From the NCBI GenBank assembly GCA_045591565.1, contig JAZNTB010000078.1, positions 1 to 31,771 on the forward strand: a DNA stretch of 31,771 nt, written 5' to 3'. Positions within the stretch are counted from its first letter, which is position 1, and every line of letters starts with the position of its first letter. Made by a program: the position numbers and the translations under genes. The notes beneath the pieces were generated by a model. It worked only from the letters and a program-made list of their open reading frames with translations. It searched no databases and was not told the DNA's origin. Below, one piece after another: positions 16,336 to 24,958 of this stretch. This stretch comes from UBA1738 sp045591565. Lineage in GTDB: Bacteria > Bacillota > Clostridia > UBA1381.

Positions 16336-16357
16336 TAGTTTATAAGAGGTGAATTTT

Positions 16358-16816
16358 TTGGCGAATAAAACAGAAATGATTGCATTTGACATTGGTGACA
16401 GGATTGCAGAGGATATGGGACTTACAGTCGTTGATGCTCAGTTTAAAAAAGAGGGCGGAAAACAGTACCTGCGTCTTTTTATTGATAAAGAGGGCGGCGT
16501 TGGTATTGATGACTGCGAGGAATTTTCAAGAAGGTTCAGTGATGAGATTGATATGCTCGACCCTATTGAAACAGAATATACTCTCGAGGTGTCCTCACCG
16601 GGGGTAGACAGAAAACTCAAAACCGAACGCGAGTTTTTGCATTATATCGGAAGATGTGTGGATGTGAAGCTTTATAAGGCAACAGACGGTGTGAAGGAAT
16701 TTGAGGGCGTGCTTGATGGATACTCAGAAGATATTGCAACGATTGACTGCGGCGGAGCACCGCTTAAAATAAACATAAAGGATGCAGCGTATATAAAACT
16801 GCACTTTGAATTTTAG
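16358..16816 (+). CDS. rimP: Ribosome maturation factor RimP
   Basis: The 152-residue product, of normal RimP length, assists maturation of the 30S subunit. Reading from the TTG at 16358 (AGAGG 8 nt upstream) gives MANKTEMIAFDIGDRIAEDMG; the in-frame GTG at 16349 is part of the ribosome site. Family landmarks are LRLFIDKEGGVGIDDCEEFSR and the invariant LEVSSPGVDRKL, followed by the C-terminal SH3-like domain. It is first gene of the operon, 17 nt before nusA. Confidence 0.93.
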   Translation: MANKTEMIAFDIGDRIAEDMGLTVVDAQFKKEGGKQYLRLFIDKEGGVGIDDCEEFSRRFSDEIDMLDPIETEYTLEVSSPGVDRKLKTEREFLHYIGRCVDVKLYKATDGVKEFEGVLDGYSEDIATIDCGGAPLKINIKDAAYIKLHFEF

Positions 16817-16833
16817 AAAGGTTGGATAATAAA

Positions 16834-17862
16834 ATGAACGAAGAATTGATAACAGCCCTTGCTGATTTGTGCAAGGAAAAGGGTATTGAAAAGAACATCA
16901 TCCTGGATGCTTTGGAGGCTGCCTTGATTGCTGCCTATAAGAGAAATTTTCTCTCTGCGCAGAATGTTTGTGTTGAGCTTGACAGAGAAACAGGAAAAAT
17001 TGCTGTTTATGCACAAAAAACTGTTGTAGCTGATGTTACTGATTCTCAGCAGGAAATTTCGATTGAGGATGCAAAGAAAATCAGCGGCTCATATGAAGAG
17101 GGGGATATCGTAAATATCGAGGTTACTCCTGCAAACTTCGGTAGAATTGCTGCAATGACTGCAAAGCAGGTAGTTACACAGCGTCTTCGTGAGGCAGAAC
17201 GCGGAATTATTTACAGCGAATATAACGAAAAAGAAAATGAACTTATTTCCGGTAAAATAGAACGCATTGAGCGTGGGAATGTGTATGTCGATATTGGTAA
17301 GGCAGAGGCTGTTATGCCGGCAAATGAGCAGGTTGCCGACGAGTATTATGAAGTGGGAAGAATGCTTCTTTGCTATGTAAGCGAAGTAAGAAACGGAAGC
17401 AAGGGAACGCAGATTATTCTTTCCCGTTCACATCCGGGACTTGTTAAAAAGCTTTTCTGTCAGGAAGTGCCTGAAATTCAGGATGGTCTTGTGGAAATCA
17501 AGTCGGTATCGCGTGAGGCAGGCTCAAGATCAAAAATTGCAGTGTATTCGGCGGATGAAGATGTTGACGCACAGGGAGCGTGCATCGGACCAAAGGGTGC
17601 AAGAGTACAGGCTATAAGCGATGAGCTTAACTATGAGAAAATTGATATTGTTAAATGGAGCGAGGATCCGGTTGAATATATATCAGCGGCTCTCAGCCCA
17701 TCAAAGGTACTTACAGTAGATATTAACGAAGACGAAAAAAGCGCAAAGGTTACCGTTCCGGAACATCAGCTTTCACTTGCTATAGGCAAGGCCGGTCAGA
17801 ATGTGCGTCTTGCTGCAAGACTTACCGGTTGGAAAATTGATATTTCTGCAGGACAGGAATAA
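16834..17862 (+). CDS. nusA: Transcription termination/antitermination factor NusA
   Basis: The 342-residue protein binds RNA polymerase and RNA and controls pausing, termination and antitermination. The start MNEELITALADLCKEKGIEK is the usual NusA N-terminus; an in-frame TTG at 16822 leaves no room for a ribosome site. The N-terminal polymerase-binding domain (1-125) is followed by an S1 domain (about 130-200, ISGKIERIERGNVYVDIG) and two KH domains. CIGPKGARVQAI and AIGKAGQNVRLAARL mark the two GxxG loops. There is no acidic C-terminal repeat, as expected for Firmicutes. NusA commonly controls its own operon in bacteria, which would fit the leader hairpin upstream of rimP. Confidence 0.96.
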   Translation: MNEELITALADLCKEKGIEKNIILDALEAALIAAYKRNFLSAQNVCVELDRETGKIAVYAQKTVVADVTDSQQEISIEDAKKISGSYEEGDIVNIEVTPANFGRIAAMTAKQVVTQRLREAERGIIYSEYNEKENELISGKIERIERGNVYVDIGKAEAVMPANEQVADEYYEVGRMLLCYVSEVRNGSKGTQIILSRSHPGLVKKLFCQEVPEIQDGLVEIKSVSREAGSRSKIAVYSADEDVDAQGACIGPKGARVQAISDELNYEKIDIVKWSEDPVEYISAALSPSKVLTVDINEDEKSAKVTVPEHQLSLAIGKAGQNVRLAARLTGWKIDISAGQE

Positions 17863-17878
17863 TGAAGGAGATTTATTG

Positions 17879-18133
17879 ATGCATACACCGATGCGAATGT
17901 GCATAGCTTGCAGGCAGATGAAGCCTAAGGGCGAGCTTTTGAAAATAGTGAAAAATCAAAACTTGGCGGAGCTTGACGAGTCGCAGAAAAAGTTCGGCAG
18001 AGGCGCATATATATGTAAAAACGCCGATTGTCTTGAGGCTGCAAAAAAGCGTCGGGCACTCTCCCGTCATTTCAAAATGCCCGTTGAGGATGAAATCTAC
18101 GAAAAAGCTTCGGAGGCAGTAAGAAATGGATAA
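17879..18133 (+). CDS. ylxR: YlxR family RNA-binding/nucleoid protein (DUF448)
   Basis: The 84-residue protein has MRMCIACRQMKPKGELL at the start and the diagnostic GRGAYIC with a second Cys pair downstream. ATG 17879 has AAGGAG 8 nt upstream. YlxR (RnpM in Bacillus subtilis) has been linked to RNase P regulation and general transcription effects. Its place between nusA and the L7Ae-like gene is the usual Gram-positive order. The end overlaps the next start by 8 nt. Confidence 0.92.
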   Translation: MHTPMRMCIACRQMKPKGELLKIVKNQNLAELDESQKKFGRGAYICKNADCLEAAKKRRALSRHFKMPVEDEIYEKASEAVRNG

Positions 18134-18434
18134 AGTACTCGGTATGCTTGGTCTTGCAAAACGCGCGGGGAAGGTACAAACAGGCGAGTTCCTGTGCGAA
18201 AAGGCCATAAAGGGCGGACAATCTCATTTGATAATAATTGCGTCAGACATTTCCGTAAACGGCAAAAAAAGTATTTGTGACGCTTGTAATTATTACGATG
18301 TTACCTACATCGAATATGGAACAGCAGACCAGCTTGGGAAAATTACCGGCGGCGGAGAAAGAGTTGTTGTTTCGGTTAATGATGAAAATTTTAAAAATGC
18401 AATTTTATCCAAAATAGAAAAAATTAATGAATAA
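18126..18434 (+). CDS. ylxQ: L7Ae-family RNA-binding protein YlxQ
   Basis: The 102-residue protein begins with LGMLGLAKRAGKVQTGE, typical of bacterial L7Ae/L30e-type proteins, and continues with HLIIIASDIS. Members bind kink-turn RNA. It overlaps ylxR at the front and infB at the end (ATG 18427 lies before the TAA at 18432), so translation is probably coupled. Confidence 0.92.
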   Translation: MDKVLGMLGLAKRAGKVQTGEFLCEKAIKGGQSHLIIIASDISVNGKKSICDACNYYDVTYIEYGTADQLGKITGGGERVVVSVNDENFKNAILSKIEKINE

Positions 18435-20817
18435 TATGGCAGATAACGGAATTAAGGTAAGTCAGATCGCAAAAGACTTAAAGGTTACAGGTAAGGATAT
18501 AGTAGAAAGACTCGCAGCATTTGGGATAGAGGTAAAAAGCACAGCGGTTTTAACAGAGGAACAGTTGGGTATTATTTTTGATATCTACACAGGACTTTAT
18601 GATATGGGAGATACCCCTATTGAAAAGCCACCGCTTGAGGAGGAAACTGTTGCTGAACCAGAGGTGAAGGAAGAAGCTGCACCTGCTCCTAAAGAGGAAC
18701 CGAAGAAGGAAGAACCGAAGGTTAAGAAGGTAGCTGCTGAAAAGCCGACAGAAGCACCAAAGAAGAAAGCACAGCCAAAGGCAGCAGCGAAAAGAGCAGA
18801 AACAGTTGTGGAAATTCCTCAGGATAACGAAAAGGAATATGTTATCAAAGCTGATGATGCAAAAAAGGTGCGCTATGTAGATACAAGAACTTCTACTGTG
18901 GAGCTTGATAAGGTTGCAGAGCGTGAGCGTCTTGAAAGCATGGTTACCGATGATATGTCCAAGATGGAGAGCGACAGAGGTAAAAAGCACGGCAAAAAAC
19001 AGCAGGTAAAGGAAAAGGAAATCAAACAGCAGAAGGAAGCTCCTAAAAAGAAAGAAAAAGAGATTCCAACCGAGATTGAGATTCCTGAAAATATTACAGT
19101 CGGCGATCTTGCACACAAGCTTGGAAAGGGCGCTGCTGAGGTAGTTAAAAAGCTGATGATGCTTGGCGTTATGGCAACAATTACCCAGTCAATTGACTAT
19201 GATACTGCAAGCCTTATTGCGGCTGATTTCGGCGTTGAAACAAAGCCTGAAATAGTTTTAACAAAAGAGGATATACTATTTGCAGAAGAAGAGGATAAGC
19301 CGGAAGATTTACAGCCACGCCCACCGGTCGTAGTTGTTATGGGCCATGTTGACCATGGTAAAACTTCGCTCCTTGATGCTATCCGTGATACTTCGGTTAC
19401 CGACACAGAGGCGCGCCCTATCACACAGCATATCGGTGCGTATAGCGTTACTTTAAATGACAGAGTTATAACATTTTTGGATACTCCGGGACATGAAGCA
19501 TTTACTACAATGCGTGCCCGCGGTGCACAGGTTACTGATGTCGCAATATTGGTTGTTGCAGCAGATGACGGTATTATGCCGCAGACTATCGAGGCAATTA
19601 ACCACGCAAAAGCTGCAGGAGTTACTATTGTTGTTGCTATTAACAAGATTGATAAAGAGGGTGCAAACCCTGAGCGTGTTAAGCAGATGCTCGTAGAGCA
19701 TGAGCTGGTTCCGGAGGAATGGGGCGGCGACACAGTATGTGTTGAAATCTCCGCAAAGCAGAGAATAAATATCGACGGTCTTTTGGAAATGGTACTTTTA
19801 ATTGCGGATATGAAGGAATTAAAAGCTAATCCGAACAAGGCGGCAAAGGGTACAGTTATCGAGTCGCGAGTTGACAAAGGTAGGGGTCCTGTTGCAACTG
19901 TTTTGGTTCATGAGGGAACACTTAAGGTTGGCGATATTGTTATTGCAGGTACGGCTGTAGGCCATGTCAGAGCAATGGTTAACGATAAGGGCAGACGCTT
20001 AAAGGTTGCAGGCCCATCTACACCTGTTGAAATTCAGGGACTTTCCGAAGCTCCTATGGGCGGCGAACATTTGATGGCAGTTAAGGATGAAAAGCTGGCA
20101 AAGGATGTTGCTGAGGCAAGGCGTCAGGAACAGAAGGAAACAAGATTTAATCAGACCGTTAAAGTTTCTCTTGATAACCTCTTCGACCAGATTGATGAGG
20201 GTAATATGAAGGAACTTAATATTATCATAAAGGCAGATGTACAGGGCTCTGTTGAGGCTGTGCGTCAGTCGCTTGAAAAGCTTTCTAATGAGGAGGTTCG
20301 CGTAAGAGCTATTCACGGCGGTGTCGGAGGTATTAATGAGTCCGATGTTATGCTGGCAAATGCTTCAAACGCAATCATTGTAGGATTTAATGTTCGCCCT
20401 GACTCGGGTGCTTTAGCTGCCGCTGCAAGCCAGGATGTTGATATCCGTCTTTACCGCGTAATCTATCAGGCAATCGAGGAAATGGAAGCTGCTATGAAGG
20501 GTATGCTTGATCCTAAGTTCCGCGAGCTTATTATAGGTCATGCGGAAATCCGCCAGACATTTAAAGTTTCCGGCGTTGGTACTATTGCAGGTGCTTATGT
20601 TACCGACGGTAAGCTTTCAAGAAATGCTGAAGTGAGATTAGTGCGTGACGGTATCGTTCTGCACGAAGGAAAAATTGCCAGCCTTAAGAGATTTAAGGAT
20701 GATGCGAAAGAGGTTTCAGAGGGCTTTGAATGCGGAACAAGCATTGAAAACTACAATGACATTAAAGAAGGCGACATAATGGAATGTTTCATTATGGAAG
20801 AAATTAAGGATAACTAA
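18427..20817 (+). CDS. infB: Translation initiation factor IF-2
   Basis: The 796-residue GTPase places initiator tRNA on the ribosome. A short IF2_N helical domain (about 8-50) is followed by a Lys/Glu/Pro-rich linker to about 215 and a second IF2_N domain (about 222-270). The G domain shows G1 GHVDHGKTS (from 306), G3 DTPGHEAF (from 352) and G4 NKID (from 406). Domains II to IV follow, ending at EGDIMECFIMEEIK. No strong ribosome site precedes ATG 18427; an in-frame ATG at 18436 is an alternative, and re-initiation after ylxQ is likely. The long linker may allow internal starts as in other bacteria. Confidence 0.97.
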   Translation: MNNMADNGIKVSQIAKDLKVTGKDIVERLAAFGIEVKSTAVLTEEQLGIIFDIYTGLYDMGDTPIEKPPLEEETVAEPEVKEEAAPAPKEEPKKEEPKVKKVAAEKPTEAPKKKAQPKAAAKRAETVVEIPQDNEKEYVIKADDAKKVRYVDTRTSTVELDKVAERERLESMVTDDMSKMESDRGKKHGKKQQVKEKEIKQQKEAPKKKEKEIPTEIEIPENITVGDLAHKLGKGAAEVVKKLMMLGVMATITQSIDYDTASLIAADFGVETKPEIVLTKEDILFAEEEDKPEDLQPRPPVVVVMGHVDHGKTSLLDAIRDTSVTDTEARPITQHIGAYSVTLNDRVITFLDTPGHEAFTTMRARGAQVTDVAILVVAADDGIMPQTIEAINHAKAAGVTIVVAINKIDKEGANPERVKQMLVEHELVPEEWGGDTVCVEISAKQRINIDGLLEMVLLIADMKELKANPNKAAKGTVIESRVDKGRGPVATVLVHEGTLKVGDIVIAGTAVGHVRAMVNDKGRRLKVAGPSTPVEIQGLSEAPMGGEHLMAVKDEKLAKDVAEARRQEQKETRFNQTVKVSLDNLFDQIDEGNMKELNIIIKADVQGSVEAVRQSLEKLSNEEVRVRAIHGGVGGINESDVMLANASNAIIVGFNVRPDSGALAAAASQDVDIRLYRVIYQAIEEMEAAMKGMLDPKFRELIIGHAEIRQTFKVSGVGTIAGAYVTDGKLSRNAEVRLVRDGIVLHEGKIASLKRFKDDAKEVSEGFECGTSIENYNDIKEGDIMECFIMEEIKDN

Positions 20818-20838
20818 TCCGTGAAAGGCAGATTTGCT

Positions 20839-21195
20839 ATGGCAAATAACAGAATTAATAAAATAAATGAAGAGGTTCGTCGTGAGCTTGCAAGCGTAGT
20901 GCGCGAGCTTAAGGACTCAAGAATTCCAATGATGACGAGCGTTGTCGCTGTAAGTGTCACAAATGACTTAAGCTATGCTAAGTGTTATATGAGCATTATG
21001 GGTGACGAGGCAACCCAGAAAAAGGCAATCGAGGGATTAAAGTCTGCCGCAGGCTTCATAAGACGCGAAATTGGAAGAAGAATTGATTTGCGTCATACTC
21101 CGGAGTTCTTGTTTGAGCTTGACCATTCGATTGAACATGGTGCGCACATCAATCAGGTTCTTAGTGATATTATGAAAGGGAACAGTGATGAATAG
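20839..21195 (+). CDS. rbfA: Ribosome-binding factor A
   Basis: The 118-residue KH-like protein acts in 16S rRNA maturation and cold adaptation. MANNRINKINEEVRRELASVV at the start and DLSYAKCYMSIMG and LRHTPEFLFELDHSIEHG near the end are the family pattern. ATG 20839 is chosen over GTG 20821 because it gives the standard N-terminus and has AAAGG about 10 nt upstream. It overlaps the next gene by 8 nt. Confidence 0.95.
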   Translation: MANNRINKINEEVRRELASVVRELKDSRIPMMTSVVAVSVTNDLSYAKCYMSIMGDEATQKKAIEGLKSAAGFIRREIGRRIDLRHTPEFLFELDHSIEHGAHINQVLSDIMKGNSDE

Positions 21196-22141
21196 TATCA
21201 TTGAACTTATAAATCAGTCAAGTACAGTTGCAATTTTAGGGCATGACAGGGAAGATGCCGATTCTGTCGGCAGCTGTTATGCCGTAAAGGCTGCGCTTGC
21301 TGCTATGGGGAAGAATGTCGAATGTTATTTCTCAGAGGAGCCGGAGAAAAGGCTTGCGTTTATGGGAAAAGAATACACGGTTTTTGACGAAACTTGCGTT
21401 CCATATGTGGATTTGTGCCTTTGCCTTGATTGTGCAGATCTTGCAAGGATAGGAAAAAGAAAAGCAATTTTTTCGGCTGCAAAGAATACAGCGTGCATTG
21501 ACCACCACGAAACAAATACGGGATTTGCAGATGCAAACTGGATTGATGGCAGCTCTCCGGCAACGGGAGAGATGATATATAAGCTGCTGGATGCAATGGG
21601 GGTAGTAATAACCCGCAGTATTGCAAGAAATTTATATGCAGCAATAAGCTCGGATACAGGAAGCTTTAAGTATAGTAATGTAAGACCCCAAACGCTGCGA
21701 ATAACAGCAGAGCTTTTGGAGCTCTGCATTGACCATGCTGAAATCGCAAGGTATCTGTATGATACAGAGCCGCTTGAACTTATGCACTTTAAAGGAAGAG
21801 TGATGGAAAGTGTTGAGCAGTATTTTGGCGGAAAGCTCAATATCGTTTGTGCTTATCAAACTCTTTTGGATGAGTTTTCCTTAAAGGAAAAGGATACCGG
21901 TGATATTGTAAATATTCCGCGCGCTGTTGAGGGGTGCGAGATTGCAGTTTCGCTTCGGGAAACCGGTGAAAGAATTAAGATGAGCTTCCGTTCAAACGGA
22001 AAATATAATGTTTCAAAAATAGCTGCAAGGTTTGGCGGCGGCGGTCATAATATGGCAGCAGGTGCAGACCAAAAGGGGAAGAGTCTTTCAGAAGTAAAGG
22101 AAGCAGTTATTAAAGCTTGTGAGGAAGTTTTAAATGGTTGA
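21188..22141 (+). CDS. nrnA: DHH-family phosphoesterase, NrnA-like (nanoRNase / pAp phosphatase)
   Basis: The 317-residue product has a DHH domain with HDREDADS (19-26), DHH at 105-107, and a DHHA1 end with GGGGHNMAAG (283-292). Together these are the metal-binding and substrate motifs of NrnA-type enzymes, which degrade 2-5 nt RNAs and 3'-phosphoadenosine 5'-phosphate. ATG 21188 has AAAGGG 7 nt upstream; the GTG one codon earlier is closer to it. In many Firmicutes this gene follows rbfA and precedes truB; here truB is absent and trmR follows, overlapping the stop by 8 nt. Confidence 0.9.
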   Translation: MNSIIELINQSSTVAILGHDREDADSVGSCYAVKAALAAMGKNVECYFSEEPEKRLAFMGKEYTVFDETCVPYVDLCLCLDCADLARIGKRKAIFSAAKNTACIDHHETNTGFADANWIDGSSPATGEMIYKLLDAMGVVITRSIARNLYAAISSDTGSFKYSNVRPQTLRITAELLELCIDHAEIARYLYDTEPLELMHFKGRVMESVEQYFGGKLNIVCAYQTLLDEFSLKEKDTGDIVNIPRAVEGCEIAVSLRETGERIKMSFRSNGKYNVSKIAARFGGGGHNMAAGADQKGKSLSEVKEAVIKACEEVLNG

Positions 22142-22793
22142 ATATGATAAAGACGCCATAGTATACCCGTATATAACATCTTATTTGCGCGGCGAAATTC
22201 CACAAAGGGAAGGTATACTAAAGGAACTTGAAGAATATGCAGATAGGCACTCCGTGCCGATAGTACAGCCTGAAACGGCAAAGCTGTTAGAAGTTTTAAT
22301 GTGCATTAAAAGGCCGGTAAGAATTCTTGAGGTTGGATGTGCGATAGGGTATTCTGCAATTTTGATGGCACAGTATTTGTCGGAAGGCGGAAGTATAACC
22401 ACCCTTGAATGGGATGCCGAAACGGCTGAAATTGCACGCAAAAATATTGAAAAAGCCGGACTGTCAGATAAAATTACAGTTATTTGTAACGATGCAAAAG
22501 AGGTTCTTCCAACGCTTACGGGAGAATATGATGTGATTTTCTTAGACGGTCCTAAAGCACATTACATATATATGCTAAACGATTGTATACGCCTCTTAAA
22601 AAAAGGCGGGATGCTCATATCGGACAATATTCTGTATAAAGGAATGATTGCCGATGATGAACATGTTATAAGACGAAAGATTACTATTGTAAAGCGTCTC
22701 AGACGGTTTATCTCTGCACAAATGCAGAGGAAAGAGCTTGAAACTGTAATTCTGCCGCTTGGTGACGGAGTTACTGTTGCAGTTAAAAAATGA
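22134..22793 (+). CDS. trmR: tRNA 5-hydroxyuridine methyltransferase TrmR (YrrM-like O-methyltransferase)
   Basis: The 219-residue class I SAM-dependent O-methyltransferase has SAM motif I LEVGCAIGYS (65-74), an acidic residue at the end of strand 2 (TLEWDAE) and the metal-binding region FLDGPKAHY (Asp138). In B. subtilis YrrM/TrmR methylates ho5U34 of tRNA to mo5U34, next to the U32-family genes that make ho5U. The identical neighbourhood here (trhP follows by 16 nt) supports that role over a catechol-type methyltransferase. GAGGAAG lies about 7 nt before the ATG. Confidence 0.85.
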   Translation: MVEYDKDAIVYPYITSYLRGEIPQREGILKELEEYADRHSVPIVQPETAKLLEVLMCIKRPVRILEVGCAIGYSAILMAQYLSEGGSITTLEWDAETAEIARKNIEKAGLSDKITVICNDAKEVLPTLTGEYDVIFLDGPKAHYIYMLNDCIRLLKKGGMLISDNILYKGMIADDEHVIRRKITIVKRLRRFISAQMQRKELETVILPLGDGVTVAVKK

Positions 22794-22809
22794 TTGAGGA
22801 AGTAAAGAT

Positions 22810-24048
22810 ATGACAAAACCTGAGCTTTTAGCACCGGGCGGAAGCCTTGAAAAACTGAAGATTGCAATACTCTATGGTGCAGATGCCGTATATGTAGGCG
22901 GAGAAGCATTCAGCCTTCGGGTAGCTGCTGAAAATTTCTCTTTTTCTGACATGGAGGAAGGACTTAGGTTTGCTCACGAAAGAGGAAAAAAGGTTTATCT
23001 TACAGCAAATATTCTTCCACATAACAGGGATATTAAGGAATTTGAAGAATATATAAAGAAAATTGCACCGATGGGCTTTGATGCGGTCTTGGTTGCAGAC
23101 CCGGGAATGATGGAAATAGTAAAAAAGAATGCTCCGGATTTGCCTATCCATATAAGTACACAGGCTAATAATGTAAATTATAAAAGTGCGGAGTTCTGGT
23201 ATAATCAGGGAGCAAAAAGAGTAGTTTTAGCGCGTGAGATGAGCATGGATGAAATAAAAGAAATCCGTGAAAACACACCAGGAGAGCTTGAACTTGAGGC
23301 ATTTGTACACGGAGCTATGTGCGTTTCCTATTCCGGAAGATGTCTGCTCTCTAACTATATGACATCAAGGGATGCCAATCAGGGCGCTTGTGCGCATCCG
23401 TGCCGTTGGAATTACAGCCTCGTTGAAGAAACAAGACCGGGAGAATATATGCCGGTTTATGAAAATGAGAGAGGGACATTTATTTTAAATTCCAAGGATT
23501 TATGTATGATTGAGCATATCCCTGAGATTATTAAAAGCGGAATCACAAGCTTAAAGCTTGAGGGGAGAGTTAAAACGGCGTACTATGTTGCGACAGTGGT
23601 TAAGGCATATCGTGAGGAAATTGACAGATATTTAGCTGACCCTGAAGGATATGTTTTTGATAGAATGCAGTTTGATGAGCTTTGCAAAGTCAGCCATCGC
23701 CCGTATTCCACCGGATTTTACTTCGGAAAGCCGGATAAGGACGGACAGGTATACACATCGAGCTCATATATACGCGACTATGACTTAATAGGTATTGTCA
23801 CAGATTATGACGAAGAAACGAAAATCGCCACAGTTTCGCAAAGGAACAGGTTTTTTGTTGGAGATACAATAGAAATAATGCAACCGGAACAGCCGTTTTT
23901 TGAGCAGACTGTAACATATATGGAAAACGACAAAGGCGAAAGCATTGAATGTGCACCGCACGCTGCAATGACTTTAAAAATGCCGATGGACAGACCGGTT
24001 GTGAAGAATGCAATACTAAGGAAAAAGGGAGAGAGGAAAAATGATTGA
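22810..24048 (+). CDS. trhP: tRNA 5-hydroxyuridine synthesis protein TrhP (peptidase U32 family)
   Basis: The 412-residue protein starts KPELLAPGGSLEKLKIAILYGADAVYVGG, the U32 family hallmark. It contains the conserved cysteine group MCVSYSGRCLLS and GACAHPCRW (about 175-200) and ends with the U32 C-terminal beta domain. TrhP/YegQ-type proteins, although called peptidases, hydroxylate wobble uridine using prephenate and bind a cluster through those cysteines. B. subtilis has two consecutive genes (yrrN, yrrO); here only one, of YrrO length. TrmR upstream uses its product. GAGGAAG precedes the ATG. The end overlaps the regulator gene by 8 nt. Confidence 0.88.
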   Translation: MTKPELLAPGGSLEKLKIAILYGADAVYVGGEAFSLRVAAENFSFSDMEEGLRFAHERGKKVYLTANILPHNRDIKEFEEYIKKIAPMGFDAVLVADPGMMEIVKKNAPDLPIHISTQANNVNYKSAEFWYNQGAKRVVLAREMSMDEIKEIRENTPGELELEAFVHGAMCVSYSGRCLLSNYMTSRDANQGACAHPCRWNYSLVEETRPGEYMPVYENERGTFILNSKDLCMIEHIPEIIKSGITSLKLEGRVKTAYYVATVVKAYREEIDRYLADPEGYVFDRMQFDELCKVSHRPYSTGFYFGKPDKDGQVYTSSSYIRDYDLIGIVTDYDEETKIATVSQRNRFFVGDTIEIMQPEQPFFEQTVTYMENDKGESIECAPHAAMTLKMPMDRPVVKNAILRKKGERKND

Positions 24049-24367
24049 ACCCGGAATGAAATTTGACTTTGGGGAAATGCCGGATTTTGGTGCAGAAATA
24101 AAGAAGGTAAGATTAAGGCATAAGCTTACACAGGCGCAGTTTGGAGAGCTTATCGGGAAATCTGCAACAACTGTTCATTCATATGAAACGAATAAGATTT
24201 TGCCGCCATTTGAAGTTGTTTTAAAGATTGCTTCACTGTTTGATGTTTCGACAGGGGATTTGATGGGCTTTAAGAGTGCAAAAATGAAACTTGAATTTTT
24301 GGAAATGTATGATAAGGCTGTTTCTTACTGGAAAGAACTTAGAGAATATAAGAAACAAATGAGATGA
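24041..24367 (+). CDS. XRE-family helix-turn-helix regulator
   Basis: The 108-residue protein carries one HTH domain at about 20-75 (IKKVRLRHKLTQAQFGELIG, then TTVHSYETNK), closely following the Cro/C1 pattern. A charged helix of about 30 residues follows. It overlaps the trhP stop by 8 nt and has GAGAGG before the ATG. Targets cannot be read from the sequence. Autoregulation is unlikely to show here because it has no own promoter. A role in the regulation of the translation operon is only a guess. Confidence 0.85.
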   Translation: MIEPGMKFDFGEMPDFGAEIKKVRLRHKLTQAQFGELIGKSATTVHSYETNKILPPFEVVLKIASLFDVSTGDLMGFKSAKMKLEFLEMYDKAVSYWKELREYKKQMR

Positions 24368-24377
24368 CGGAGGTCTT

Positions 24378-24662
24378 ATGAATAAAAAGGGAAATAAACT
24401 ACCCCTTCTTATAGGGATTGCAGCTGTTGGTGCATATCGTTTTTATAAGGGCAAGGGGATGTTTAATAAAATAAGGTTTCGCGAACAGCATGAGGCAGTT
24501 TGTAAGTATCTTGAAACGCATTATCCAAATGCCTTTTATTCGGAAATAACGCCGACTGACGAGGGTTGGTCGTGCATTATTAATATGTCCGGAAAAAGGG
24601 TGGTCCTCTATATCTCAAAGACACCTGAAAATGTGTTCGTTTTCTGGGAAAAAGAGATTTGA
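24378..24662 (+). CDS. Small protein of unknown function with N-terminal hydrophobic segment
   Basis: The 94-residue product starts at ATG 24378 with CGGAGG upstream. Residues 8-20 form a short, weakly hydrophobic segment (LPLLIGIAAVGAY), followed by a basic stretch and a soluble domain (about 35-94) with one Cys at 42, one at 65, and an alternating hydrophobic end. No family was recognised. It follows the XRE gene by 10 nt and probably shares its transcript. It could be a membrane-tethered protein, but the hydrophobic segment is short for a full membrane span. Confidence 0.7.
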   Translation: MNKKGNKLPLLIGIAAVGAYRFYKGKGMFNKIRFREQHEAVCKYLETHYPNAFYSEITPTDEGWSCIINMSGKRVVLYISKTPENVFVFWEKEI

Positions 24663-24725
24663 ATAATCACATTTTTTTCCTTTTGGCGTATTGTAATAAT
24701 ATAAAGCTGAAAGGAGGATTTATTT

Positions 24726-24884
24726 ATGGGATTATTCGGAGGTTGTGGAAATAATAATGACAATAGCTGGATTTGGATTATAATTGTAGTGGTTATTGTT
24801 CTCTGGTGTTGCGGAGACGGAAACTTTTTAGGAGGTTGCAACAATAACAACTGTTGTGATCCATGTGACAACAGCTGTTGCTGA
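24726..24884 (+). CDS. 52-residue cysteine-rich single-pass membrane miniprotein
   Basis: ATG 24726 has a perfect AAGGAGG ribosome site 8 nt upstream and the frame ends at TGA 24882. The product has a short Gly/Asn-rich start (GGCGNNNDNS), one membrane helix (about 15-28: WIWIIIVVVIVLWCC) and a polar Cys-rich end (GGCNNNNCCDPCDNSCC). There are nine Cys in 52 residues. An intrinsic terminator follows at once, so it is a compact transcription unit. The composition recalls small spore-coat or membrane-tethered metal-binding proteins of Clostridia, but no family was recognised. No clear sigmaA promoter was found in 24663-24710. Confidence 0.8.
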   Translation: MGLFGGCGNNNDNSWIWIIIVVVIVLWCCGDGNFLGGCNNNNCCDPCDNSCC

Positions 24885-24898
24885 TAGCTAAAACTATT

Positions 24899-24938
24899 AA
24901 AAGGGCGCATCCCCTCTTTTGGGACTGCGTCCTTTTTT
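24899..24938 (+). terminator. Terminator after the cysteine-rich miniprotein
   Basis: A hairpin of about 15 bp with one bulge (GGGCGCATCCC with GGGACTGCGTCC), flanked by AAAA and a run of six T. Confidence 0.85.
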
Positions 24939-24958
24939 ATCCATTACAAATTTATTTG

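Noticed and set aside
18550..19877. Long minus-strand ORFs (up to 226 residues) opposite infB
   Set aside because: They are shadows of the infB reading frame: no ribosome sites, biased composition (Cys/Phe/Leu or Ser/Ile-rich), and infB is certain.
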